A model generated the notes under the pieces. The model was not told where the DNA came from. It searched no databases and worked only from the letters and a program-made list of their open reading frames with translations. Position numbers and translations under genes: made by a program. Shown here in pieces: positions 37,698 through 47,680 of a stretch of 64,000 nt of DNA (the stretch's first letter is position 1; every line of letters starts with the position of its first letter). This stretch comes from Mycobacterium pseudokansasii (GTDB lineage: Bacteria; Actinomycetota; Actinomycetes; Mycobacteriales; Mycobacteriaceae), in the NCBI RefSeq assembly GCF_900566075.1, contig NZ_UPHU01000001.1, positions 6,200,325 through 6,264,324 on the forward strand. The letters are read 5' to 3'.

Positions 37698-38798
37698 ATG
37701 TGGTGGCACGCAATGCCGCCGGAGCTGAACACCGCCCGGCTGATGGCCGGCGCGGGGCCGGCTCCGATGCTGGCCGCAGCCACGGGCTGGGCGGCCTTCG
37801 CGGCCGCGCTGGATGCTCAGGCCGTCGAATTGACCGCTCGGTTGAACTCGCTGGGTGAAGCGTGGACCGGCGGCAGCAGCGACAAGGCCATCGCGGCTGC
37901 CCTGCCGATGGTCACCTGGCTGCAGACCGCCTCGACGCAGGCGAAGACGCGGGGCCTGCAGGCCACGGCGCAGGCAGCCGCATACACGCAGGCGATGGCG
38001 ACGACGCCGTCACTGGTCGAGATTGCGGCCAACCACATCACCACCGCAATTCTGACGGCCACCAACTTCTTCGGCATCAACACCGTGCCCATCGCCTTCA
38101 ACGAGATGGACTACTTCATCCGCATGTGGACCCAGGCCGCCCTGGCGATGGACGTCTACCAGGCTGAGACCCTGGCCAACACGCTCTTCGAAAAGCTCGA
38201 GCCGATGACGGCGATCCTCGATCCGAGCATGAGCGGCCAGAGTATGGCATCGGCACCGATGTTCGACATGGCGTCGCAGGTCACCGGCATACCGGCCAGT
38301 CAGCTGCAGGCGACGGCCGGGCAGCTCGCCGAGGCGAGCGGGCCCATGCAGCAGCTGACCCAGCCGATGCAGCAGGTGACGTCGCTGTTCAGCCAGACCG
38401 GCGGCATGGGCGGCAGCAGCGCGGCCGACGACGAGGCCATGCAGATGGGCCTGGTCGGCACCAGTCCGCTGTCCAACCACCCGCTGGCCGGCGGGTCCGG
38501 AGCCAGTATGGGGGCGGGTTTACTGCGCGGGGAGGCGCTGCCGGGCGCCGGCGGGACGTTGGCCCGCACGCCGCTCATGAGCGAGTTGCTCGACAAGCCT
38601 GTCGGCCCGGCCGTGCAACCCGCCGCTGCTGCGGGGTCGTCGGCGACCAGCGGAGCGGCCCCGGTCGGTGCCGGCGCGATGGGACAGGGAGCACAATCCG
38701 GCGGTTCTTCCCGACCGGGGCTGGCCGCACCGGCCACGCTCACCCAGGAGCGCAACGACGCAGACGAAGACGCCTGGGACGACGAGGACGACTGGTGA
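37698..38798 (+). CDS. PPE68: PPE family protein PPE68
   Basis: The 366 residues start at ATG 37698, with AAGGAG 10 bases upstream; GTG 37689 is in frame but gives a poorer spacing. The PPE motif appears in [12 protein letters not shown] and the WTG turn in EAWTGGSSD (WxG). A Gly/Ala-rich C-terminus ends in an acidic [11 protein letters not shown] tail. It binds PE35 and the chaperone EspG1 and is a cell-envelope-associated ESX-1 substrate. EsxB follows after 89 bases. Confidence 0.95.
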   Translation: MWWHAMPPELNTARLMAGAGPAPMLAAATGWAAFAAALDAQAVELTARLNSLGEAWTGGSSDKAIAAALPMVTWLQTASTQAKTRGLQATAQAAAYTQAMATTPSLVEIAANHITTAILTATNFFGINTVPIAFNEMDYFIRMWTQAALAMDVYQAETLANTLFEKLEPMTAILDPSMSGQSMASAPMFDMASQVTGIPASQLQATAGQLAEASGPMQQLTQPMQQVTSLFSQTGGMGGSSAADDEAMQMGLVGTSPLSNHPLAGGSGASMGAGLLRGEALPGAGGTLARTPLMSELLDKPVGPAVQPAAAAGSSATSGAAPVGAGAMGQGAQSGGSSRPGLAAPATLTQERNDADEDAWDDEDDW

Positions 38799-38887
38799 GC
38801 GTCGCAGACAACAGACTTCCCGGCCACCCGGGCCGGAAGACTTGCCAACATTTTGGCGAGGAAAAGAAAGAGAGAAAGTAGTCCAGC

Positions 38888-39190
38888 ATGGCAGAGATGA
38901 AGACCGATGCCGCTACCCTCGCGCAGGAGGCAGGTAACTTCGAGCGGATCTCCGGTGACCTGAAGACCCAGATCGACCAGGTCGAATCAACCGCTGCTTC
39001 GCTGCAGGCCCAATGGCGTGGTGCGGCGGGAACGGCGGCCCAGGCCGCGGTGGTGCGCTTCCAGGAGGCGGCCAACAAACAAAAGGCGGAGCTCGAGGAA
39101 ATTTCGACGAACATTCGTCAGGCCGGCGTCCAATACTCGAAGGCCGACGAGGAGCAGCAGCAGGCGCTGTCCTCACAAATGGGCTTCTGA
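38888..39190 (+). CDS. esxB: ESX-1 substrate EsxB (CFP-10)
   Basis: This 100-residue WXG100 protein has the W-x-G turn at 43-45 (WRG) between two helices. The C-terminal export signal Y-x3-D is at 83-87 (YSKAD), followed by the flexible tail ending SSQMGF that EccCb1 recognises. It forms a 1:1 dimer with EsxA. A strong GAAAGAGAGAAAG leader precedes the ATG. The downstream gap to esxA is 36 bases, so both are made from one message. Confidence 0.98.
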   Translation: MAEMKTDAATLAQEAGNFERISGDLKTQIDQVESTAASLQAQWRGAAGTAAQAAVVRFQEAANKQKAELEEISTNIRQAGVQYSKADEEQQQALSSQMGF

Positions 39191-39223
39191 CCCCCTAATT
39201 ACCATAAAGAAACGGAGCAATAG

Positions 39224-39514
<291 letters not shown>

Positions 39515-39541
39515 GTAACACCCTATTCGCGTACAATACCG

Positions 39542-39596
39542 AAGCACGAGATCGGGCGAGTTCAACCCTTTGGGGATCTCGCCCCTTCTCGTGCTT
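39542..39596 (+). terminator. Two-part stem-loop between esxA and espI
   Basis: The outer stem AAGCACGAG (39542-39550) pairs with CTCGTGCTT (39588-39596); the inner stem GGGCGAG (39554-39560) pairs with CTCGCCC (39578-39584). It may partly terminate or stabilise the abundant esxBA message, lowering espI-eccD1 expression. Confidence 0.8.
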
Positions 39597-39630
39597 TGTC
39601 CTATTATTGGCGAACTTCTGAGAGGTTCTC

Positions 39631-42060
39631 ATGCCGGCCGACTATGACAAACTCTTTCGGCCCGCTGAAGGTTCGGAGCCGCCAGAAGCAGAGAGCACGG
39701 AATCGTACTTCGATGCGAGTTCGCCGTATCCGCCGCCCGTCAAACCCAATGGCGATGTTCCCGCCACGCCGATCGACTGGTCGCAACCGTTTCCCCAGGC
39801 CGCAGCGACACCGCCGCCGGTGTCGGTAGAGGCGCCACCGCCGCCACCGAAGGCGCCGCTGCCCCCCATGCCCATGAGCGGACCCTCGCCGACACCACCC
39901 GAACCGCCGCCGGCACCACCCGAACCACCAGAACCACCACCGGCACCTTCGCAGGCCGCCGAACCGGCACCGGCCGGGCCCAAGTCGCCACTGCCTCCCA
40001 TGCCTATCGGCGGACCCCCGCCGGCACCACCCGAACCACCGCCGGCACCACCCGAACCGCAAGAAGCACCGTCGCGGGATAAGTCTGCGACTGAACCGCA
40101 AGAACCACCACCGGCAGATAAGCCGGCCGCCGCCGAACCGGCACCGGCGACGCCGATCAGCGAAGCCGCCCCTGCCGGGCCCAAGTCGCTACTGCCCCCC
40201 ATGCCAATCGGCGGACCGCCGCCGGCCCCACCTGAACCACCGCCGGCACCACCCGAGCCACCGGTCCCACCCTCCGTACGACCGCACGCCTTCGCCGAAC
40301 CACCGGCGCCGCCTGAACCCGCGGAGACGGCACCGCCCGGCAAACCGGTGTCCGCGGCTGAACCGCCGGCCGGCAAGCAGCCCTCGGCCGAACCGCCACC
40401 GGCACCTCCGTCACCCAAACCACCAGTCGCATCGATGCCGATGGGCGCGCCGCCGACGGCGGCCCCACCCCGACCCGAAGCTCCGCGCACCCCCGGCCCA
40501 CCGCCGCCGGCCACGACTTGGCGATCACCATCCCCTCCGGCGGCACCGCAACCGTCGCGGTCCGCCACCGAACCGTTTGCGGTGACCCCGAAACCACCGC
40601 AGCCTCCTACCGCGCCGACTCGGCCGGTAGCGACCGAAACGTCACCACACAGCGTTGGGGCCGGCGAGCATCAGCAACCGCAGCACCCTGCGCCGCCCTC
40701 CGCGCAACCGCCGTATGATGCTCCCCGGCATTCGCGACGCGCCCGCCGGGGTCACCGCTATCGGCCCGAACCGGACGACGACGAGGCGCCGTCGGCAACT
40801 GGTGCCGCCCTTCCGCAACGCCCGTCGACAGACGAGACGCAACCGACGTCCAGGGTCGGACCGGCATCCGCCTTCACGTGGTTGCCGCAAAGCCACTCCG
40901 CCGTCGATCGTCCGTCGGCGGCCGCGCCTCCTACCGAAACCCATCCCGAACCCACCGGCGGTCGTCGCGCCAGGCGGCGCGCCGATCAGGCCGCTGACGC
41001 GACACCGACCGCGCCGCCTCCATCCGGGCTGGCGCCCACTCGGGCACAGCCCCCGGACCCGGTGCGCGCTCAACCGCCGCACTCTCCCACCCACGGCCAA
41101 TCCCCACCTGTTCCGGCTCCGGCAAGGCCCCGGAGCGAGCCTGCTGCCGTCGATGGTCGTCGCGCCGGGAAGCCCGCGAAGCTGGTATCCAAACGGGGGT
41201 GGCGGCGTTGGGTGCACTCGGTCACCCGGATCAACTTCGGACTTTCACCCGACGAGAAGTACGAACTGGGCCTGCGCAACCGGGTCAGCAGAAGACCTCG
41301 CGGCTCGTATCAGATCGCGGTGCTCGGCCTGAAGGGCGGTGCCGGCAAGACCACCACGACGGTCACGCTGGGCACGACGCTGGCGCAGGTGCGGGGTGAC
41401 CGGATCCTGGTGCTCGACGCGGATCCGGGCTGCGGCAACCTCGCCGACCGCGCGGGCCGTTCGTCGCCGTCGTCGATCGCGGATCTCCTGGCCGACCCGG
41501 AGTTGTCGCACTACAACGACGTGCGCGCGCACACCAGCGTCAACGCCGCCAATCTCGAAATCCTGCCGGCTGGGGAATACACCACCGCACGCCGCGGGCT
41601 CAGCGGCGAGGACATACGGGTCGCGGTCGACAAGGTATCCAAGTTCTACAACCTCGTCATTGCCGACTGCGGAGCCGGGCTCTTCGACCCGGTGACCCGC
41701 GGCGTACTGGAAACATCGTCGGCAATAGTGATCGTGACGAACGTGTCGATCGACAGCGCTCGTCAGGCCGCAATTGCGCTGGAGTGGTTGCGTCACAACG
41801 GATATCAGGATCTTCTGAACCGCGCCTGCGTGGTCGTCGACCACGTCTCTGTCGGCGAGACCAACGTCGCGGAAAAGCACGTGGTCCGGCAGTTCGAACA
41901 GCAGCTCTCGCCCGGCCGGGTGGTGGTCTTACCGTGGGACAAGCACATCGCGGCTGGCGGCGAAATTCACCTCGACCAGCTCGGCCCGGTCTACAAGCGA
42001 CGAATCCTCGAGCTGGCAGCAGCTTTATCCGACGATTTTGAAAGGGCCGGACGCCGATGA
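39631..42060 (+). CDS. espI: ESX-1 protein EspI, proline-rich MinD-like ATPase
   Basis: The 809-residue product is far longer than M. tuberculosis EspI (666). Residues 1-500 are Pro/Ala-rich with repeats of the type PPMPIGGPPPAPPEPPPAPPE. A basic linker leads to the ATPase with P-loop KGGAGKTT near 567-574 and VLDADPGCGNLA. In M. tuberculosis EspI down-regulates ESX-1 secretion when ATP is low and depends on its nucleotide-binding site. GAGAGG precedes ATG 39631. The 3-prime end overlaps eccD1 by four bases. Confidence 0.94.
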   Translation: MPADYDKLFRPAEGSEPPEAESTESYFDASSPYPPPVKPNGDVPATPIDWSQPFPQAAATPPPVSVEAPPPPPKAPLPPMPMSGPSPTPPEPPPAPPEPPEPPPAPSQAAEPAPAGPKSPLPPMPIGGPPPAPPEPPPAPPEPQEAPSRDKSATEPQEPPPADKPAAAEPAPATPISEAAPAGPKSLLPPMPIGGPPPAPPEPPPAPPEPPVPPSVRPHAFAEPPAPPEPAETAPPGKPVSAAEPPAGKQPSAEPPPAPPSPKPPVASMPMGAPPTAAPPRPEAPRTPGPPPPATTWRSPSPPAAPQPSRSATEPFAVTPKPPQPPTAPTRPVATETSPHSVGAGEHQQPQHPAPPSAQPPYDAPRHSRRARRGHRYRPEPDDDEAPSATGAALPQRPSTDETQPTSRVGPASAFTWLPQSHSAVDRPSAAAPPTETHPEPTGGRRARRRADQAADATPTAPPPSGLAPTRAQPPDPVRAQPPHSPTHGQSPPVPAPARPRSEPAAVDGRRAGKPAKLVSKRGWRRWVHSVTRINFGLSPDEKYELGLRNRVSRRPRGSYQIAVLGLKGGAGKTTTTVTLGTTLAQVRGDRILVLDADPGCGNLADRAGRSSPSSIADLLADPELSHYNDVRAHTSVNAANLEILPAGEYTTARRGLSGEDIRVAVDKVSKFYNLVIADCGAGLFDPVTRGVLETSSAIVIVTNVSIDSARQAAIALEWLRHNGYQDLLNRACVVVDHVSVGETNVAEKHVVRQFEQQLSPGRVVVLPWDKHIAAGGEIHLDQLGPVYKRRILELAAALSDDFERAGRR
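39840..40275 (+). repeat. Proline-rich coding repeat in espI
   Basis: A module beginning with PPMPxGG/SGP and followed by PPxPPEPPPAPPEP starts near 39862, 39993 and 40195, with a degenerate copy near 40435. Intervening sequence differs, so the modules have diverged by substitution and insertion. The repeats account for much of the size difference from M. tuberculosis EspI. Confidence 0.85.
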
Positions 42061-43592
42061 GCGCACCTGCCGTTGCCGCCCCTGCCGCCGCCACGGGAAC
42101 AACTCCGCCCAAACCCGCGACCACCCGGGTGACCATCCTGACCGGCAAACGGATGACGGACCTGGTGTTGCCCGCGGCGGCGCCCATGGAAACCTATATC
42201 GACGACACCGTCGCGGTGCTGGCCGATCTGCTGGAAGACACCCCGGCCGATGTCTTAGCCGGCTTCGACTTTTCCGCACAGGGAGTGTGGGCCTTCGCCC
42301 GGCCCGGATTCCCGCCGCTGAGACTGGATCAGTCGCTCGACGAAGCCGGAGTGGTCGACGGCTCATTGCTCACCCTGGTCACCGTGAGCCGGACCGAGCG
42401 GTATCGGCCGCTCGTCGAAGACGTCATCGACGCGATCGCGGTGCTTGACGAGTCGCCGGAGTTCGACCGCTCTGCGCTGGATCGTTTCGTTTACGTGGCA
42501 ATACCGGTGATGACCCTGCCGATCACCGCGGTCGCCGTGCGGGCGTGGTGGGCAACCGGCCGCAGCCCGTTCTGGCCGCTGGCGATAGGCATCATCGGGG
42601 TGGCTGTCCTAGTGGGCTGCTTTGTCGCAAAACGCTTCTACCAGAAATTGGGCCTGGCCGAGAGCCTGCTGCTCACGGCCTACCAACCGCTCACCGCCGC
42701 GGCGGCGATCGCCGTTCCCCTGCCGCGTGGAGTCAACTCGCTGGGAGCTCCACAGCTCGCGGCTGCCGCCACGGCCGTGCTGTTCGTGACGCTGATGACC
42801 CGCGGCGGTCCTCGGCGGCGTCATGAATTGGCGTCGTTCGTCGCGATCACATCGATCGCGACCATTGCCGCCGCCGTCGCCTTCGGCTATGGCTACCAGC
42901 ACTGGGTTCCTGCAGGCGCGATCGCATTCGGGCTGTTCATCGTCACGAATGCGGCCAAACTGACCGTCGCCGTCGCGCGGATTGCGCTACCGCCCATCCC
43001 CGTTCCGGGCGAAACCGTGGACAACGAGGAACTGCTCGATCCCGTCACCGCCCAGGACGCCACCAACGAGGAGACGCCGACCTGGCAGGCCATCATCGCG
43101 TCCGCGCCGGCGTCCGCCGCACGTCTGACCGAGCGCAGCAAACTGGCCAAGCAACTGCTCATCGGTTACGTCACGGCCGGGACCCTGGTCCTTGCCGCCG
43201 GTTCGATCCCGGTTGTGGTCCACGGACACTTCTTCGTGCACAGCTTGGTGGTGGCGGGCCTGATCACAGTGATCTGTGGGTTCCGGTCGCGGCTGTACGC
43301 AGACAGGTGGTGTGCATGGGCAATGTTGGCGGCGGCCGTCGTGATCCCCACGGGTCTCGCGGTCAAGCTCAGCCTGTGGTATCCGCATTATGCCTGGCTG
43401 ATGCTGACCATCTTCCTCGCCACCGCCATGGTGGCTCTGATCGTGGTGGGAGCGACGGCTCAGGTTCGTCGCGTCTCGCCGGTGATGAAGCGGATTCTGG
43501 AATTGATCGACGGCGCAATGGTGGCATCAATCGTTCCCCTGCTGCTGTGGATCACCAGTGTCTACGACATGGTTCGGAATATCCGCTTCTGA
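42057..43592 (+). CDS. eccD1: ESX-1 membrane channel subunit EccD1
   Basis: The 511-residue protein has an N-terminal ubiquitin-like domain (about 20-110, TRVTILTGKRMTDLVLP, ending in DGSLLTLV). About eleven hydrophobic helices follow, beginning near residue 143. EccD dimers line the interior of the type VII membrane complex. It starts inside the espI stop (ATGA) and is followed by a 114-bp gap before espJ. Confidence 0.96.
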   Translation: MSAPAVAAPAAATGTTPPKPATTRVTILTGKRMTDLVLPAAAPMETYIDDTVAVLADLLEDTPADVLAGFDFSAQGVWAFARPGFPPLRLDQSLDEAGVVDGSLLTLVTVSRTERYRPLVEDVIDAIAVLDESPEFDRSALDRFVYVAIPVMTLPITAVAVRAWWATGRSPFWPLAIGIIGVAVLVGCFVAKRFYQKLGLAESLLLTAYQPLTAAAAIAVPLPRGVNSLGAPQLAAAATAVLFVTLMTRGGPRRRHELASFVAITSIATIAAAVAFGYGYQHWVPAGAIAFGLFIVTNAAKLTVAVARIALPPIPVPGETVDNEELLDPVTAQDATNEETPTWQAIIASAPASAARLTERSKLAKQLLIGYVTAGTLVLAAGSIPVVVHGHFFVHSLVVAGLITVICGFRSRLYADRWCAWAMLAAAVVIPTGLAVKLSLWYPHYAWLMLTIFLATAMVALIVVGATAQVRRVSPVMKRILELIDGAMVASIVPLLLWITSVYDMVRNIRF

Positions 43593-43706
43593 GCTTGTCG
43601 GCGTGCCTTTATATGCACTGCACTCGTGACCGAAATTGGCGCGATTGGCCTGATGTGATGTCGGGTAAAATTTGCTCGATGGGTAACCTACAGAAGGGAT
43701 TTTGTG

Positions 43707-44513
43707 ATGGCTGAACCACTGGCCGTCGATCCCGCCCGCCTCATTGCCGCTGGAAGCAAACTCGCCGAACTCGTTTTCCCGACGCTTCCGGCAGCTATCG
43801 CGGCGACCGGATCCGATCCGATATCGGCAGCGATCAACGAGACGATGCCGGGCATCGAATCATTGGTCTCCGACGGTTTGCCCGGCGTCAGCGCCGCTCT
43901 CAAGCGGACGGCGACCAGCATGGCCACCGCGGCTGACATCTATAGCAAAGCCGATCAGTCGCTGGGCGACGCTTTGACGCAGTACCAGTTCGGCTCCGAC
44001 GGCCAGCAGCGCGCAACCAGCGGGGTAGCCGGTGCCGCGGCAAGCCTGACCGGACCGTCTGCCCAATCGCTGGACGCTCCTGCCGCGCAACTGCTAGGTG
44101 CTCCAGCCGCGCAACTGCTGGGTGCGCCCGCGGGTGCGGTGTCGCAGCTCGGCCAGGCGGTAAGCGCTCAGGCCGAGGCGCTGTCGCCACGGGTGGCTGC
44201 GACGGTGCCACAGGTCGTCCAGCTGGCCCCACAAGCCGGCCAGATGGCGCAGCAAGCATCTCCGATCGCGCAGACCATCAGTCAGTCAGCGCAACAAGCG
44301 GCCTCACAGAGCTCGCAAGGCGCATCGCCCGCCCAGCTCGCCTCCGACGCGAAGCCGGAGCAGCAGGGGCAACTCGTCGATGACACCAAGAAAGACGAGG
44401 ACAAAGACGACGAAGACGGCGCCACAGCCGGCGCAGCCACGTTGGTCAGCGCTCCTGTCCACGCCGCAACGGGCGGCAACGCGTCGGCGGGCTCGGTCGC
44501 AGCACCCGTCTAA
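43707..44513 (+). CDS. espJ: ESX-1 secretion-associated protein EspJ
   Basis: The 268-residue Ala/Gln-rich protein has a helical N-terminal half (residues 1-105, EPLAVDPARLIAAGSKL and a Y-x3-D-like YSKAD near 91). The C-terminal half is low-complexity and charged (DDTKKDEDKDDED). M. tuberculosis EspJ has 280 residues and is an ESX-1 substrate. I chose ATG 43707 over the adjacent GTG 43704 because AGAAGGGA lies about 9 bases upstream of the ATG. A 15-bp repeat (LLGAPAAQLLGAP) occurs near 44090-44125. Confidence 0.9.
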   Translation: MAEPLAVDPARLIAAGSKLAELVFPTLPAAIAATGSDPISAAINETMPGIESLVSDGLPGVSAALKRTATSMATAADIYSKADQSLGDALTQYQFGSDGQQRATSGVAGAAASLTGPSAQSLDAPAAQLLGAPAAQLLGAPAGAVSQLGQAVSAQAEALSPRVAATVPQVVQLAPQAGQMAQQASPIAQTISQSAQQAASQSSQGASPAQLASDAKPEQQGQLVDDTKKDEDKDDEDGATAGAATLVSAPVHAATGGNASAGSVAAPV

Positions 44514-44594
44514 GCGGCTGACACCGCTTTCGCCGTCGCCGCCCAAGTAATCGACATTGGGTCGCCACGTCCAGGTGACGGATGAACCGTGTGG

Positions 44595-44619
44595 CCCCGG
44601 GGCTCATGTGGCCCCGGGG
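44595..44619. terminator. Bidirectional hairpin between espJ and espK
   Basis: Inverted repeat CCCCGGGGC (44595-44603) / GCCCCGGGG (44611-44619) with a 7-base loop, in the 121-bp gap between convergent genes. It also reads as a direct repeat, GTGGCCCCGGGG. It could end transcripts from either side. Confidence 0.75.
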
Positions 44620-44634
44620 GGTCAGCGGGGCGCT

Positions 44635-46938
44635 TCAGGTTGCCGCGGTCAGGGCGCTGTCGAGCAAACCGGTGACATATCGCCAGTACAGCCAGTCCTC
44701 GACCGCAGGGCGCTGAGCCTCCGCGTCGGGCGCGGCGTATGCCTGGTGCAGGGCAATCTCCTGGCAGTGCCCGGCATAGGCCCGGAACGCCCGCAGGTGG
44801 GCCACCTCGCGGCCGGTGGCGCTGCTGGTCATCGGCTTCATCAGCTCGAACCACAGCATGTGCCGCTCGTCGTCCGGCGGGTTGGCATCGGCCGGGGCCG
44901 GCGGCAAGAGGCCAAGCAACTGTAGGTCCTCGGTCTCGGCCAGTTGGGCCGCCGCTGAAGGATCCACCACCTCCAGCCGCGGACGGCCGGTCATCTTGCC
45001 GCTCTCCGGGATATCGTCCGCTTCCAAAATGATCTTGGCCGCGCCCGGATCGGAATTGGCCAACTGCTCCGCGGTTCCGATCACCGCCCGCAGCTTCAGG
45101 TCGTGAAACGCGGCCCAGCCCTGGACGGCCAGTATCGGGTAGGTGGCGAATTGTGCCTTTTCGTCCGCCGGAATGGCGTGGTCGGCACTGGCCATGAACA
45201 CGTTCGCGGGCAATTGCACGTCGTCGGGTATGTATGCCAGGCCGTAGCTGTTTGCCACCACAATTTCGCCGTCGGTGGTCACCGCCGTGACCCAGAAGAA
45301 CCCGTAATCCCCCTCGTCGCGGACGTCGGGCGCATTCAATGCGGCTGCGATGCGACGCGCCAGCCGTAGCGGGTCGGACTTGCCGCGGCGGGCACCTGAC
45401 GCCGCGGCAATGGCATCGCGCGCCGCCCGCGCCGCCGAAACCGGCACCGACGGCAACACCGTGAGGTCGTCTGCCGACTCGCGCTTTTCCTTCTCGGGCG
45501 CCTCCGGCGGCGGCGCCGGTCGGGCTGGAGGCGCGATGCGCGCCGACGCCGGACGGGGAGTCGCCGCTGCCGGTGCCCTGCCGGCTGGGCCCAGCGGTGC
45601 CCGCCCAGTGGCGGCGCGCGAGCCCGCACTGGATGCGGCGCTCTGCCCGCTGCTCGGGCCGGCAGCCGCTGACGCTGCGGGAGCGGCGGTTCCGCCGGAC
45701 ATTCCGCGAGCGGCAGCCGGCATCCCGCCCGCGGCTGCGGGTGCCATTGGCTGTGACGACGACCCGTCGTCGCCATGCGACGGACCCGACGGAGCCGTCG
45801 GTTGTGCGGACGGCATCGACGGCGCCTCCGTCGCGGCTGCCGGCTTCACATGAGCGGGCTCGGTCGACGGGGTATATGGCGTCGATGGGGTTCCCGGATC
45901 GCTCGGCATCGACGGCTGGCTCGGTGATGGCGACGGGCCCACCGGAGCCGGTTGCGGGCTCGGCGCCGGCGCCGGTGTCGGTGAAACGGGAGTGGATGGG
46001 CCCGGGGCCGGCGCCGGGGCCGGGGCCGGGGCGGGATTGACCGGGGTGACCGGGGTGACCGGCTGGTCCGGCTTCGGCTTGACCGGGTTCACCGGGGTGA
46101 CTGGGGTGACCGGCTTGCCCGGGGTAACCGGTGGGATCGGGGACACCGGCGTGCCCGGGGTAACCGGGGGGACTGGCCTCGGGGTGACGGGAGTAACCGG
46201 TACGCCGGGGGTGACCGGCTTGCCCGGCGTGACCGGCGGGACCGGCCGCGGGTTGACCGGGGTAACCGGTGCACCAGGTGTCACCGGCTGGTGCGGGGTG
46301 ACCGGTGTCGGTTCGAAGGGCTTCGGGGCCGGCGGTGCGGGAGCAGGCTTACCCGGAGTTGGTACGACCAACGACGGCACCTCGGGGGTGGGGGGCGTTA
46401 CCTGGTGCAGCAGATCCTGGAGCGCGTTGTGCGGCGGTTTCCAGTTCTTGGACGCCGAGACCCGTTCAGCGGCTTCCGCCACCAGGCTGGCATTGGCGCT
46501 GTGCGTGGCGCGCACCAATGCCTCGATAGCAGCCTTGCGCGCGTCGGCGTCCATGTCGCGGTCGTTCTCCAGGGCGATTATTTCCCGTTGCGCCCCGTCC
46601 ACGTTGTTGCCGATATCCGCCTTTGCCTGGGCTATCAGCCCGCCAATATGGCGGTGCCAGGTGATCACCGTTACCAGGTAGTCCTGCAGCGTGCTCATTT
46701 GGGTGAGGTTTGCCCCCAGTGCACCGCTGGCGGCATTGGCCGCACCACCGGTCCACACACCGCCGTCGAAGACCTCGACCTGTTGGTGGCGGCAGGCATC
46801 CATCACATCGGTGAACTGATGCAAGACCCGGTTGTATTGCTGCGCCCGGTCGTAGAAGGTGTCCTCATCGGCTTCCGGCCACCCGCTCGGCTCGAGCATC
46901 TGCCCGGCGTACTCTCCTGTCGGCCTCGGAATGCCCAT
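44635..46938 (-). CDS. espK: ESX-1 secretion-associated protein EspK
   Basis: The 767-residue protein has three parts. The N-terminal 200 residues are PPE-like and helical ([17 protein letters not shown]-x-G-like VWTGGAAN). A long Pro/Thr/Val repeat spans about 215-320 ([11 protein letters not shown] units). The conserved C-terminal domain includes [22 protein letters not shown]. In M. marinum EspK helps deliver EspB to the secretion machine. The start is ATG 46938. It is transcribed opposite to the esx core operon. Confidence 0.93.
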   Translation of the reverse strand: MGIPRPTGEYAGQMLEPSGWPEADEDTFYDRAQQYNRVLHQFTDVMDACRHQQVEVFDGGVWTGGAANAASGALGANLTQMSTLQDYLVTVITWHRHIGGLIAQAKADIGNNVDGAQREIIALENDRDMDADARKAAIEALVRATHSANASLVAEAAERVSASKNWKPPHNALQDLLHQVTPPTPEVPSLVVPTPGKPAPAPPAPKPFEPTPVTPHQPVTPGAPVTPVNPRPVPPVTPGKPVTPGVPVTPVTPRPVPPVTPGTPVSPIPPVTPGKPVTPVTPVNPVKPKPDQPVTPVTPVNPAPAPAPAPAPGPSTPVSPTPAPAPSPQPAPVGPSPSPSQPSMPSDPGTPSTPYTPSTEPAHVKPAAATEAPSMPSAQPTAPSGPSHGDDGSSSQPMAPAAAGGMPAAARGMSGGTAAPAASAAAGPSSGQSAASSAGSRAATGRAPLGPAGRAPAAATPRPASARIAPPARPAPPPEAPEKEKRESADDLTVLPSVPVSAARAARDAIAAASGARRGKSDPLRLARRIAAALNAPDVRDEGDYGFFWVTAVTTDGEIVVANSYGLAYIPDDVQLPANVFMASADHAIPADEKAQFATYPILAVQGWAAFHDLKLRAVIGTAEQLANSDPGAAKIILEADDIPESGKMTGRPRLEVVDPSAAAQLAETEDLQLLGLLPPAPADANPPDDERHMLWFELMKPMTSSATGREVAHLRAFRAYAGHCQEIALHQAYAAPDAEAQRPAVEDWLYWRYVTGLLDSALTAAT
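46020..46290 (-). repeat. PVTPG coding repeat in espK
   Basis: On the minus strand the run encodes repeated VTPGxPVTPV units. At DNA level the plus strand shows many spaced ACCGGGGTGACCGG and GGCTTGCCCGGGGT elements, so recombination-driven length change is likely. Confidence 0.88.
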
Positions 46939-47332
46939 CGCCTACTCTCCTCCCAACAGCCGCCAGGCCGCAGCGACGAGACCTGCCGGGTAGGTACCCG
47001 CGGTGGATCGTTCGACCGGCGCGCACGCTGCACAGCCGCGGCGCCGGCTTTGATGCGGCGACGGCTGGTGAGCGGTAACGGACGTCATGGTTAACAAGCC
47101 TAACCGAGGTTAAGACCAGCTAGATGCGGCAATTTGGGATCAGGACGGCCGCCGAATCCGGCGCCGCACGGATGCCGGCAACCCCGGCATGGTGATCACT
47201 GCGTCGCTCGAACCGCGACCGGACGGGGTGCGCCCAGCACGGCGCGAGACGGCATCGGAAATACGCCGGAATGGCGCGGCCGGACGCTGAGCGTCAGCGT
47301 CCGGGCCGTCGCCGACGTGGCTGAGAACCGAG
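46939..47332. other. 394-bp gap, espK promoter region
   Basis: No gene is supported. Close to 47090-47120 there is an inverted element CCTAACC-GA-GGTTAAG in an A+T-richer stretch; read on the minus strand, GGTTAGGCT matches one half of the iron-box consensus perfectly, the other half poorly. It is far (about 150 bp) from the espK start, so any role is speculative. Confidence 0.45.
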
Positions 47333-47680
47333 CTAGATCAGCCCTTTGTTCATCGTGTCGGACAAGGCGGACAGGACCGCGACCAATTGCTCGCCCGCCG
47401 CGTCGTTGTAAGCCGTCGCCGCGGATTGCGCATTCGTCAGCGCTTCGTTGACCCGCGCCCCGACGACCTCCGCGCCCACTTGCTTCAGCAGGCCCTCCTC
47501 GATACGGACCCCGGTGAGCCATTGGTGTCCGTTGATCGTCACCTCGACGGTCTCGGTCTCGTCAGTGCCCCGGAAAGATCCGGTGTTCATCTGATTGAGC
47601 GTCCCATCGAGGGCCGTTTGGAACCGTGCCGCCAGCGCCAACGTCTGGGCGACATGCGGGTCCATTTCCATGCTGGTCAC
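47333..47680 (-). CDS. espL: ESX-1 associated protein EspL (YbaB/EbfC fold)
   Basis: The 115-residue protein has the YbaB-like pattern: a helical start (PHVAQTLALAARFQTALDG), a beta region TETVEVTINGHQWLTGVRI, then a helix NEALTNAQSAATAYNDAAGE. EspL stabilises EspE, EspF and EspH in M. marinum and is required for ESX-1 function. It starts at GTG 47680, overlapping the espB stop by four bases (GTGA); ATG 47671 is an alternative. Confidence 0.9.
   Translation of the reverse strand: MTSMEMDPHVAQTLALAARFQTALDGTLNQMNTGSFRGTDETETVEVTINGHQWLTGVRIEEGLLKQVGAEVVGARVNEALTNAQSAATAYNDAAGEQLVAVLSALSDTMNKGLI

Noticed and set aside
39642..40568. 308-residue Gly-rich frame antisense to espI, resembling a PE_PGRS tail
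   Set aside because: Gly/Ala/Ser runs arise from reading the proline codons of espI on the other strand; there is no PE domain.
46020..46290. Regularly spaced repeats suggestive of a CRISPR array
   Set aside because: The repeats are in frame, encode PVTPG units of EspK, and there are no unique spacers of constant length or cas genes. The same reasoning applies to 27406-27765 in espE.
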